Of a DNA stretch of 64,000 nt, positions 56,501 through 63,289 are shown one piece after another (the first letter of the stretch is position 1; every line of letters starts with the position of its first letter). The stretch spans positions 31,957,420 to 32,021,419 of the forward strand of contig JBBMOA010000004.1 of the NCBI GenBank assembly GCA_037954235.1, in the 5' to 3' direction. The translations under genes and the position numbers were made by a program. The notes beneath the pieces were generated by a model. The model was given only the letters and a program-made list of their open reading frames with translations. It did not search any database and was not told where the DNA came from. This DNA comes from Aulostomus chinensis (lineage: Eukaryota; Chordata; Actinopteri; Syngnathiformes; Aulostomidae).

Positions 56501-59500
56501 TGTGTAGAGAGTTGGGGTGTGGGGCTCCGTCCCTCCTCCACGGGGGCCCGTATACAGACATGGAGACCCCAGTCATGGCAGCAAAGTTCCAGTGTGGTGG
56601 AGATGAATCTGCTCTGCTAAACTGTGGAAGGTCTGGCTCAGTGAGGAAGACCTGCTTACCTGGGAAAAGCGTTGGCCTCGTCTGCTCAGGTGAAGGTCAT
56701 AGATCTGCTTCATCCCACTGCTTTGCTTCTACCACTCATGATTCCTGTGTCTGCTCAGAGCCTGATGGAGTCAGGATGGTGGGAGAGCCCAGTCGCTGTG
56801 CTGGGACCCTGGAGATCAAACACCAGGGAGAGTGGAGACCAGCGGCCCCTGGGGGTCCTGAATGGCTCCACCAGTCTGCCTCTGCAGTGTGTAGACGGAT
56901 GAATTGTGGCTCTGCTGCTTTAACAAATAAAAGACAGAACTCGCGATCCAGGCCTGTGTGGTGGATCAGGTCTTCTTGTGTCCAGTCAGCATCTGGACTG
57001 CAGGAGTGTGTAGTGGAGACTGATGAAGTTCATAGTGCTTCCAGTCTGATGGTGGTGTGCTCAGGTAAAACTGGACATTCCAAACAAGCTGCTGCTTCCT
57101 CGATGACACCAGCACATCTGCTGATTCAGCCTTTCTTCTGCTCCCCCCTCCACAGATTTGCTGGTCCAGCCAAACATCTCCTTCTCTGCCTTCACTGACG
57201 GCGTCTCTGAGGTGAGGCAGCAGGAGACTCTGCTGCTCCGGGGCTCCAACTTCACCATCAGTTGCTCTGTTGAACCACAGTACCCAGGAGGCCTGTTCCA
57301 GCTCATCTTCTCCACCTCCAGCACAGCACAGAACTACACCCTACCAGCGCTCAAGTACTCCGCCCAGTTCCTGTTCTCAGCAGCAGACCACACCCACCGA
57401 GGGAACTACAAATGTGTTTATCACCTGTCCCATGTTTTCCCCCATCACTTCTCCTCTGAGAGCCAGGAGCTCCACCTCATCATAGCAGGTGACAACAGGA
57501 CCAGCTGGAGTCAGACAGAAGAATGTGACCCTGACTACATTTACATGCACTTTCTACTCCTCTGTTCTCCTGCTTCTTGTTTTTAGCCTGAAAATGACAA
57601 CATTCTGATGAAGCTGTTTACATGACTATGGAAAATAGTCCAGCTAGCTAATTCTAACTAGCTAGGCTAGTCTGAGAGATGAAGGGCGGAGCTAAAGTTT
57701 ACTGTCAAATTGATCATTTTCTTGACAGTCCAACAGGCTCCTTAAGAACAACTTTGGACTCAAATGCCCCGTTAAAAAAGAAATCTATAAGTCCAAGGAA
57801 ACAAGCACCTTGGTACAATTCAGAAAGCAGACACCTGTAAAGTGTCATGAGATAACTTTTGTTGTGATTTGGCGCAATATAGATAAAACTGACTTGACTT
57901 GTCATTTGTTTGTCTCCCGTCCAGTTAAAGTGTCTCACACTGTGAGACTCTACAGTTTTAATTCCTCCTGAAGTTCATTCATGACAGAAAAGCCTCAAAC
58001 CTAAATAATATTGGTCTGTCCTACGTTTTCATTGAGAAATGCTCAGTTTTGAAAACCCACCCAGAAAAAACTCTTTCTAGAATCCTGATTAAATCTGGAC
58101 TGTTGTCATTTTCAGAATAACAGTGGAACGATGGCGGACGTGTAAAAATAGTCTGTGTTAAATGAATCCACCAACCTTCTGGGAAATATGCTTCTTGTCC
58201 ATCATCCCCAGAACCAGACAAGGAGACAGAGACTCTTCTCTAGAGAGCTGAGACCCTCGCTAGTTAGCTTAGCACATTGAATCGTAGCGGTTGGGAAGTG
58301 TTAGCAAGTGTTAATAGTTTCTCCAGAAACATTTGTTCGTCCTATCATTTGCTCACGTGAAGGTCCCACTTCAAACTCAGTGTCAGAACGAACCTGACAG
58401 GAAACGATCTCGTTGCAAGAGGCCCCAGACTTGAACTGGACAGTTTGAACAAACAGGAAACAAAGAGAGAGGAAACTGCATGAGGTTCAACACGTTGGTG
58501 AAATCAAACCAAGAATGTTGTAATTACATGTTCTGTGTGTCCATGAGGGAGCTGAGACCAGCAGAGACCAGCAGACCATGAGTTAGCTTAGCATAATGAA
58601 TGGTAGTGAGTGGGAAGTGTTAGCATCAACTGTCTCAGGATCATGATGTTGGTTTGTCCTGCAGTCCTCCTCCTCCTCCTCCTCACCCTCTCTTCCAATG
58701 TCGGCCATGATCAGTAGCAGCAGTCGCTCTCCTGCTCCAACAAACATTTGGTTTTGGTGGCCAAATCACTGCTCCCATTCAGGAAAGTAGTCTCAGCTAT
58801 GTGTCTGATTCTAAAATTAGAATGTCTGTTAAAAGTGATCCACAAGCCCAGATATATGAATGCAGGTGTAGCGGCTCCAGACTGAGGGGTATCTGGACGC
58901 TACATGTGATACCCAGGATGAAGACTGAGGATCAATGAAGAGAGAAACGATGGATGAACGTCTTCTCAAGTCCGTTTGATTTCTGAGGCTTCGTTGGGCC
59001 TGTGGGAAAAATCTCTCAGCCTAACCCACGTAAGCGTCAGAGCTCCACCTACTGGTCAGGTGGAATAAATTCAAAAAATAGGGGGTGTCTGTTTTATGTG
59101 AAAACACATGAAATAACAACATTTTCTGTCTGTTTATATTAAAACTTCTATTTTCTTTTTTTTCAGTTCCTTCCACAGGCAACGACTGTTTGGGACTTTT
59201 ATGCTAACACTTCCCGCCTCCTACCATTCATTGTGCTAAGCTAACTAGCATGAGTCTCAGCTCCTAGAGAAGGGTCTCCATCTTCTAGTCTGGCTCTGGG
59301 GATGATGGACAATCAGAGACTTCTACTAAAAGTTAGCGTGTTCCTTTAACATGCAGCCTTCCATCAAGAACCTTCAACCATCAACATGTCTGTGGTGGTC
59401 AGTGGTGATGTCATTGATCAAATGTGATGATTCTAAATGTTTTTCAGTGCCTTTAAGTGATTTCATCATCAGAGCGTTCATCCACCATCTGATCCTGGGG

Positions 59501-59739
59501 TCATGTGCTGTCTTCTTCTACCGCTACTTCAAGGTAACACGACGTAGCTTCGTAGTCCTTGGCTATGAGCAGTTGTTTCAGCAGCAACTGGAGGTCTGAG
59601 CTGTCATGTCTTCCAGGCCAAAATGGAGCGGCAGGCAGGACACCAGGAGAACATTGAACTCAATGCTGGTGATGCTACAGAGGAAGGCTTGGTTGATGAA
59701 GAGGCTGGAGTTCACCACCAAGACACCACGGATGTGTGA
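36013..59739 (+). CDS. Multi-SRCR, Ig-like, single-pass receptor (gene-level model)
   Basis: Exons in order: signal peptide, SRCR B0, modules 1-5 (A+B each), divergent module 6 (A+B), Ig-like, transmembrane, cytoplasmic tail. Joined lengths are 46 + 300 + 5x303 + 5x300 + 306 + 306 + 333 + 86 + 123 = 4515 nt, or 1504 residues plus stop. Phases are 1 at every junction from the signal exon to the transmembrane exon and 0 into the tail. Scavenger receptor cysteine-rich proteins of this group-B type (CD163/WC1 family) bind microbial surfaces, haemoglobin complexes or act as immune co-receptors; the ligand here is unknown. CD163 and WC1 lack an Ig domain, so this is a fish-type relative, not an orthologue I can name. 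Which exons are used together is inferred. A small exon in the 5-kb first intron may have been missed. Confidence 0.8.
37105..37119. promoter_or_regulatory. RFX-type X-box palindrome
   Basis: GGTTGCCTAGCAACC is an inverted repeat of GGTTGC with a three-base centre, matching the full RFX-factor site consensus. It lies about 1 kb inside intron 1 in a GC-richer stretch. Binding is inferred from sequence only. Confidence 0.4.
39299..39838. mobile_element. Possible short DNA element
   Basis: The left edge CTGTCATGTCC and right edge AAGTCATGACAGG are imperfect inverted repeats. The interior is T-rich and has no real coding content. No second copy occurs in the window to confirm the ends. Confidence 0.3.
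39963..40320 (+). mobile_element. tRNA-derived SINE copy, full length
   Basis: It has the tRNA-like head (GTTGTGCAGTGGTCAGCACTG), a B-box-like GGTTCCAGGTTTGAGCCC, the middle domain, and the end TTAACAAGATAAGAGG. It is the only plus-strand copy here with its head intact. Confidence 0.75.
40922..41063 (+). pseudogene. SRCR exon A0, 5' truncated
   Basis: Only the last 142 bases of an A-type exon remain, from GLFGTAE to GLICS, holding Cys 5-8. The first half, including the splice acceptor and Cys 1-4, is replaced by unrelated sequence. It has no stop, but without an acceptor it should be skipped. The donor (CTCAG|GTGGAG) and the 74-bp intron to B0 are preserved. Confidence 0.85.
41138..41437 (+). 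CDS. SRCR exon B0 (6-Cys)
   Basis: Acceptor CTGCTCAG|ATGCTG, donor CTCAG|GTAACA, phase 1-1, 100 codons. It has the six-Cys B pattern at residues 14, 44, 49, 73, 83 and 99. Diagnostic residues are CRRLDC and FIYSEC. It is the first intact SRCR exon and would follow the signal exon directly. Confidence 0.8.
41438..44450. other. Intron with SINE and LINE insertions
   Basis: About 42,355-42,600 is a minus-strand tRNA-derived SINE: a head with GGTTGTTGGTTCAATCC, then a core with CCTTGAGCAAGGC-type sequence. Pieces of this SINE recur in the other array introns. The LINE at 43,430-44,125 is listed separately. No SRCR sequence lies in between. Confidence 0.6.
43430..44125 (-). mobile_element. L2-like LINE 3' coding fragment, frameshifted
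   Basis: The minus strand reads EVEQLVHWGSLNHLELN, VEMTVDFRRSPPTL and KFLGTTISKNLKSTSN, then in other frames LPQELLIIFYTTIIQSVL and HPSHKLFDPLPSGRCYRAL. This is the C-terminal end of a fish L2/CR1-type reverse transcriptase, broken by at least two frameshifts. About 43,130-43,430 may be its 3' untranslated part. Confidence 0.85.
44451..44484 (+). other. 34-bp candidate stop-containing exon, module 1
   Basis: It is bounded by TGTCTCATTTCCAG| and |GTGAGT, both near consensus. Read in the array's phase 1 it gives G-F-A-S then TAA; the other two frames also stop. A palindrome, 44,487-44,508, follows at once and could pair over donor positions +3 to +6. Inclusion before A1 would end the protein. 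Confidence 0.4.
44547..44849 (+). CDS. SRCR exon A1 (8-Cys)
   Basis: Acceptor TTTGTCAG|AGTCTG, donor CTCAG|GTGGAG, phase 1-1, 101 codons. Cysteines are at residues 12, 28, 41, 46, 71, 81, 90 and 100, the full group-B set. Motifs are VRLVDGS, GRLEV, CEEDFDMQDAEVLC and CGRSGSGNTC. It starts at the split Glu codon. Confidence 0.92.
44924..45223 (+). CDS. SRCR exon B1 (6-Cys)
   Basis: It follows A1 after a 74-bp intron. 100 codons; diagnostic residues TDRSW, CRWLDC, FIDSEC and GSFIQEITC. No Cys occurs where group-B Cys 2 and Cys 7 would be. Confidence 0.92.
45224..46800. other. Intron between modules 1 and 2
   Basis: It contains SINE-core pieces (about 45,340-45,500 and 46,540-46,620), a pyrimidine-rich stretch (45,980-46,090), and the L2-type LINE 3' tail at 46,247-46,310 that ends in ACTTGACTTGACTG. 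Confidence 0.65.
46801..46834 (+). other. 34-bp candidate stop-containing exon, module 2
   Basis: Acceptor CTCATTTACAG, first bases GATTTGC, donor ACAG|GTGAGT. Phase 1 gives G-F-A-S-stop. The palindrome has one loop change (GTTGAC), leaving the stem unaffected. Confidence 0.4.
46897..47199 (+). CDS. SRCR exon A2 (8-Cys)
   Basis: 101 codons, all eight Cys kept. Differs from A1 at DGSEL, CEENF (Asp to Asn) and GALFG. Its following intron starts GTGCAG instead of GTGGAG. Confidence 0.92.
47274..47573 (+). CDS. SRCR exon B2 (6-Cys)
   Basis: 100 codons; diagnostic residues AAKTDWSW, CRRLDC, VWFIDSEC, VQSKS and SPGFTIQ. Six Cys are intact. Confidence 0.92.
47574..49972. other. Intron between modules 2 and 3 (duplicated unit)
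   Basis: It includes SINE pieces, the DNA element 48,484-48,918, a T-rich stretch with TTTA repeats near 49,425, and unassigned sequence with GCCCCGAGGTATTGCCACC near 49,680. Nearly the whole intron recurs about 3.17 kb further on. Confidence 0.7.
48484..48918. mobile_element. DNA element with internal GC minisatellite (copy 1)
   Basis: Ends ATGTTA and TGACAT, with inner ends like the small element at 10,967-11,045. Inside, GACGTGGCGTGAGGGCG-type units repeat about four times (48,594-48,660). No transposase is present. Confidence 0.5.
49973..50006 (+). other. 34-bp candidate stop-containing exon, module 3
   Basis: Identical in sequence to the module 1 copy, with perfect palindrome TTCATGTTAACATGAA at 50,012-50,027 just after the donor. 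Confidence 0.4.
50069..50371 (+). CDS. SRCR exon A3 (8-Cys)
   Basis: 101 codons with eight Cys. Differs from its neighbours at DGSDL, GALFG and FWAQV. Confidence 0.92.
50446..50745 (+). CDS. SRCR exon B3, one conserved Cys lost
   Basis: 100 codons, but the fifth group-B Cys (residue 73) is Arg: codon CGT at 50,661-50,663 (FINSERVQ). The partner Cys at residue 83 stays, so it would be unpaired. Also TQERDE and SSILEITC. Confidence 0.9.
50746..53228. other. Intron between modules 3 and 4 (duplicate of the previous intron)
   Basis: It matches 47,574-49,972 with few substitutions and small indels, such as CAA expansion near 51,908, an altered T tract near 52,810, and a 15-base C run at 53,044-53,058. 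It carries the second copy of the DNA element. Confidence 0.75.
51653..52093. mobile_element. DNA element with internal GC minisatellite (copy 2)
   Basis: ATGTCA at the left end and TGACAT at the right end are exact inverted repeats, better than in copy 1. It was carried here by the 3.17-kb tandem duplication rather than by a new insertion. Confidence 0.5.
53229..53262 (+). other. 34-bp candidate stop-containing exon, module 4
   Basis: Same exon sequence as module 1. The palindrome centre reads GTTGAC, as in module 2. Confidence 0.4.
53325..53627 (+). CDS. SRCR exon A4 (8-Cys)
   Basis: 101 codons with eight Cys. Unique changes are CGHSGSGNTCSTGK (Arg to His, Pro to Thr). Confidence 0.92.
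53702..54001 (+). CDS. SRCR exon B4 (6-Cys)
   Basis: 100 codons; diagnostic residues WREAETDWSW, CRWLDC, VWFIDSEC and SPGSTIQ. Confidence 0.92.
54002..55214. other. Intron between modules 4 and 5
   Basis: A shortened version of the other inter-module introns. SINE-core pieces lie at about 54,110-54,300 and 54,940-55,000, and the DNA element is absent. Confidence 0.65.
55215..55248 (+). other. 34-bp candidate stop-containing exon, module 5
   Basis: Identical to the module 1 copy, with perfect palindrome at 55,254-55,269. Confidence 0.4.
55311..55613 (+). CDS. SRCR exon A5 (8-Cys)
   Basis: 101 codons with eight Cys; the unique change is FWTQAFQC (Val to Ala). Otherwise nearest to A1. Confidence 0.92.
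55688..55987 (+). CDS. SRCR exon B5 (6-Cys)
   Basis: 100 codons; diagnostic residues TQHRDE and VWFIKSEC. Six Cys are intact. Confidence 0.92.
55988..56383. other. Intron between modules 5 and 6
   Basis: Only 396 bp, with a (GT)n tract at about 56,186-56,230. It lacks the 34-bp exon and the SINE pieces found in the other inter-module introns. Confidence 0.75.
56384..56689 (+). CDS. SRCR exon A6 (8-Cys, divergent)
   Basis: 102 codons, acceptor TCTCCACAG|AGTCTG. Eight Cys are kept, with different loops: GGSSLCTG, CEEDFGLQDAEVVCRELGC, GAPSLLHGGPYTDMETPVM and CGRSGSVRKTC. It is closer to the standard vertebrate SRCR pattern (CRELGCG) than A1-A5 and is probably the older type. Confidence 0.92.
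56759..57064 (+). CDS. SRCR exon B6 (6-Cys, divergent)
   Basis: 102 codons after a 69-bp intron. It reads VRMVGEPSRCAGTLEIKHQG, AVCRRMNCGSAAL, SSCVQSASGLQEC and SLMVVCSG. It lacks the same two Cys as B0-B5, so the 6-Cys form predates the array expansion. Donor CTCAG|GTAAAA. Confidence 0.92.
57156..57488 (+). CDS. Ig-like domain exon
   Basis: 111 codons, phase 1-1, acceptor CCCTCCACAG|ATTTGC, donor TAGCAG|GTGACA. FTISCSVEP (Cys 37) and GNYKCVYHL (Cys 87) are the B- and F-strand cysteines of an Ig fold. Three possible N-glycosylation sites (NIS, NFT, NYT) are present. The canonical Trp after the first Cys is replaced (LFQLIFS). This places an Ig domain between the SRCR array and the membrane. 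Confidence 0.85.
57489..59447 (+). other. Intron before the transmembrane exon
   Basis: It contains an L2-type LINE tail at 57,838-57,902 and a palindromic element whose arms lie at 58,196-58,313 and 59,201-59,311, with a third related piece at 58,568-58,632. Phase 1 on both sides lets the Ig and transmembrane exons join directly. Confidence 0.7.
58196..59311. mobile_element. Inverted-repeat element
   Basis: The arms read TGTCCATCATCCCCAGA near the outer edge and CTAGTTAGCTTAGCAC further in, about 115 bp each with mismatches and indels. The interior has no coding content. It may be a palindromic non-autonomous element or two opposed insertions. Confidence 0.5.
59448..59533 (+). CDS. Transmembrane exon
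   Basis: Acceptor TTTTTCAG|TGCC, donor TTCAAG|GTAACA. With the G from the Ig exon it reads V-P-L-S-D then FIIRAFIHHLILGSCAVFFY and RYFK. This is a roughly 20-residue membrane segment with an Arg and two His in its outer half and a basic stop-transfer end. The 86-nt length changes the phase from 1 to 0, which fits the next exon. Confidence 0.8.
59617..59739 (+). CDS. Cytoplasmic tail exon with stop
   Basis: Acceptor CATGTCTTCCAG|GCC, phase 0, 40 residues then TGA at 59,737-59,739. Starts AKMERQAGHQENIEL and ends acidic (EEGLVDEEAG, DTTDV). It has no Tyr, so no ITIM or ITAM. The overlapping open frame in another register is spurious. Confidence 0.8.
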   Translation, partial: AKMERQAGHQENIELNAGDATEEGLVDEEAGVHHQDTTDV

Positions 59740-61729
59740 CTGCAGCGCCGCCACAACTGAGCTCCAGGATTCTTCTGCTTTCACCGTGATGATGTTTAAA
59801 GCAACAGGACGTCTCCTAATTGCAGTCTTGTAGTTTTCCTCATGTTTTCATGATCGTCCATCTCTGTTCTCAAGGTCAAGTCTCAGTTCTGGCCTGTTTT
59901 ATCAGATAGATCAAAGGTTATTGAAGGTCCCTGAAATGAAAACTCCATGTTCTCAGTTCTGATCCTGCATCTCTGTTGTCATGGCTCATTTATCTCTCCA
60001 CACATGACAAACCAAAAACTTTTCCAGTGTTTTTACATCGAACTCCCGGTTTTTCTTTTTTTCTCTTCCTGTTAAAACAATTCAAACATTTGAGGACTCA
60101 TCCTTCCCTCAGTGGTGTCGACTCATTTTCCATCCAATGGAAACGTCTCCTCAGATTTGGATGCTCCTCCCCCATCCACCACGTGATGCACTGTGGCCCC
60201 AAAATACTTTTTTCCCATAAACATCCAAGAAGAAGTGGCTGCAAAACATTGGATTGATTGTTTTAGTCTCTACAGCCCAAACTGACTCGTTCCACTGACA
60301 GAATAAAACTGATGGAAAGTCTGAAGGGACCATGATTCCATTTTTGTACCCACTTTTGTTAGCAGCAAGCTAACCACAAGTAGCCAGAGCAGGTCAAGTG
60401 AACATGTTCTGCTGTGCAGGGGTGCGTTCACTGCTTCTGGCTCATGTAGAGGTCACATCCTGTCACATGACCCATGAGGACAGAGGTTCTGTTCATCATC
60501 AGAACTGTTGAGGAGCCGTCTGAGCACATTTTGTTGAAAAATAATCACAAAATCAACTTTAAACAAGTTCCCATCTACCAGCATAGCAGAGATCAGCTCA
60601 TGGTCCAATACTGGGCCTCCTCCTGATTAGTAGGCTGGATTTTTACAGTGAACATTTGAAGTCACCAAATGAGAGATGGAAACAAAATGAAGTCCAGTTT
60701 GATGCTGGAAAACCACTTCTTTGACAAAACTGTGTTTTTCTCAGCTTTCGTTAAAAAAATGACAGTTTTTCATGAAACCATCCTTCATTCAGGTGTTGAT
60801 GAAAAATATAATAGACTCACTGACAACAAATCTTTTGAAATGAAAACAGACACCTTGGTCTTTGTTCTGATGAGCTCTGATGTTGTTCAACTGTTGGTCT
60901 CTGAGCCTCAGCACCCCTGCCTGTTTGAAGGCGTATTCTGTCCAAGTAGAGCTCATGATGTGTTCATCTGACCAAAATAAAAATGGATGAAAATGTCAAG
61001 AACCTCCCTCCCAAATGTGATGTCTTCCACTGAAACAACTCTGGAACATTGAGAGGTTTCCTCCTCCAACAGTCCTGTCTTCTTACCAGCTTTGCTCTCT
61101 CACTACTGTTTAGTGTTGGAGAGATTTTGTTCTGTGACACCTGTGAGGAAGAGACTTCTATTCTTCTTTATGATGTCATGACCTGATTTCTGGAGTGAAA
61201 GTAGTTAGTGTGATGTCATAATGAGCTCCATGATTTTCTGTTATTTTTTGGTAAGAGTTTCATTGTTTCACCTGTACATGCGTAGTTACACCAGAAGGGG
61301 GCAGTTTAGCTCATAGAGTGCTTGGTGACATGAAAAATCTGTAAAAAAAAAGTGTTCTTTTTCTGCGGTGGTTCTGCTGATGCTTCCAGTTCTTGCCAAT
61401 GCTGAAGTAATAAAAGAAGGTGTTGTCCAGCAATGCTGTCTGTCTTCATGGTGTCTCATTGACTCCTTCATCTACATATCAGGCCACAGCAACAGTGCTG
61501 TCCCTCACTACACAACATTGACACTGAGATTCCCACTAATGATGAGTCAGCACATCCTGACTGTTATGATGACCTCAGCCTGAATGCTCCTCCTTCTTGA
61601 GATGCCAGACCTCAAAGGACTCCAGTTTGACTCAGAGTCACTTCTTCTTCTCTTGGACAAATAAATGGATGAACAAACACTAACATATCAATCATGATTT
61701 AAACCCACTGGCAAAACCAATGTTTCCAC
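59740..61729 (+). other. 3' untranslated region and flank
   Basis: Candidate poly(A) signals AATAAA lie at 60,302-60,307 and 60,976-60,981; the first would give a 3' UTR of about 580 nt. A relative of the 7.1-kb block appears near 61,070-61,125. Other open frames here have no recognisable domain. Confidence 0.5.
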
Positions 61730-62130
61730 TTTGTTGATTTTTACAATTTCCTTTAATAAATACAAGTGGGTGGAGCCCAGATGGTCCAAACCTGTTTCCT
61801 GTCTCCTGTCATTGTGGAGAGTCTCTGTTCTGTCCTGCTGCTGTCCAGTTGTCTCAACTGAGCCAACTCAGACTCACACCCTCTTCATCAAAACATGATG
61901 TTTGGTCGAGTCCTGTCACATCAACAGGTGACGTGGAGGAAGTCATCAGGAGACACGGCGATGTACAGCTATGTGACATCAGCAGAACTGTGGAAGTTTA
62001 TACTGAGTCTCCTGATGACAAGTGGCAGTATAGAGATATTAAAGAGAGTCTGAGCTAAAACTGAACCTTGGGGAACTTCAACCTTTGATCTCAGAGTTTT
62101 GTGTTTGATCTTAGAATTCCTTCTTTGATC
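61730..62130. repeat. Repeat block, direct copy of about 7,860-8,150
   Basis: It includes a minus-strand L2-like LINE piece (61,850-62,090) corresponding to 29,740-29,890. The block stops before the tRNA-His position. The stretch 62,130-62,570 is unassigned. Confidence 0.7.
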
Positions 62131-62624
62131 TCACCTTGATTTCTTAATGATTTCTTTGTGGACACAAATTGTCTTTGATCTCTCAGTCTTCTTCTGTAAC
62201 CTCACCAGTTGAAGCTTTCTCACCACTTGGATCTCATGTTTCTGACATCTCTGAGCTTGTTTCCTATCCCCCTGTCTCATATTGATGAGGTCATACAGCC
62301 TGATGATGTCTATGGTTCTCCTTTGAGTGGTTCCCTCTGGGAGAGTTCTCTCTCTGTAACTTGTGTGTGTGTTTGGTCGTATCCTGTTTCTCCTTGACAG
62401 CACTTTAGTGTTTTTACCACTGGTGTCTCATCTGTGATTCACCTTTTATTTTACTGTTTTGTCAAAGATGAAGGTGTGTTTGTTGTCATTCATTAATCAT
62501 GTGATTGCTCATGTGACTGTGGTCACGTGTATGCCAGATGGCGCTGTTCTTTTCTTTTGCAGATGAAGTGCTTGTAACATCTCTCACTCTGATCACTTCA
62601 TGCTATTGAAGCTACTCAGCTGTA

Positions 62625-62697
62625 GCCTAACTAGCTCAGTCAGTAGAGCATGAGATGCTTAATCCCAGGATTGTGGGTTCAAGCCCCACGTTGGACG
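62625..62697 (+). pseudogene. tRNA-Lys (CTT) pseudogene
   Basis: This is 73 nt long. Acceptor GCCTAAC faces GTTGGAC with one mismatch. The A box and T arm (GTGGG-TTCAAGC-CCCAC) are perfect. In the anticodon loop (TGCTTAA) the universal T at position 33 is G, and the stem TGAGA/TCCCA has a mismatch. It is likely non-functional, although both Pol III boxes are intact. Confidence 0.75.
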
Positions 62698-63289
62698 TTC
62701 ATCTTGAACATCACTGCTTGTCCTCTCACTTTTTGCAGCTGTGGGAGCTTTGATTGTGAAAATTGATTCTGCAAAGACCTGCCGTGAGGCTGGGCTCTCC
62801 TCTGTATTTGGTTGCTAGGAACCTGAATCAGTCCTCAGTGGAGCGGTGCTGCTGAGGCTGAGTGAGGCTTGAGTGAGGGACTGAGCAGGAGCAAACAGGT
62901 TCAAGCAGGTTCAGGCAAACTCCACTCAGTCCACCAACATCAAAGCAGAGGAACTGAGTTCATCTAACAAAATGGATTCATATCATCTCCACTTGGAATG
63001 CTCTGGAACTACAAGCACACTTAAAATGGCTGACTTATGACAACAGAAGGAACTTTGAAGTAGATTTGATTTATTTCAGTCAGTGACAGTCATTTTTTTC
63101 AAGAATTTAGTTCAGGTAACTTCATTGTTTTACTAAGATGAGCTTAATGTTATAACATTGAAACAAGACCTAAAATATAGTAAATATAGTGGAATATATT
63201 GGAAAATATCCTGCAATATATTAAATATTATATTTCCATCCATCCATGTTCTTCTGTCTCACACCTGAAAGCCACTGGGATAAGGGTTA
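62698..63289. other. Lys-tRNA 3' flank and unassigned sequence
   Basis: The first 50 bases share the CACTGCTTGTCCTCTCA flank with the 23.3-kb tRNA-Lys. The stretch near 63,170-63,240 resembles 380-455. No gene seen. Confidence 0.5.

Noticed and set aside
56398..57198. 266-codon open frame across module 6
   Set aside because: It reads through exon A6, the 69-bp intron, exon B6 and into the next intron. Splice sites and the neighbouring modules support two separate exons.
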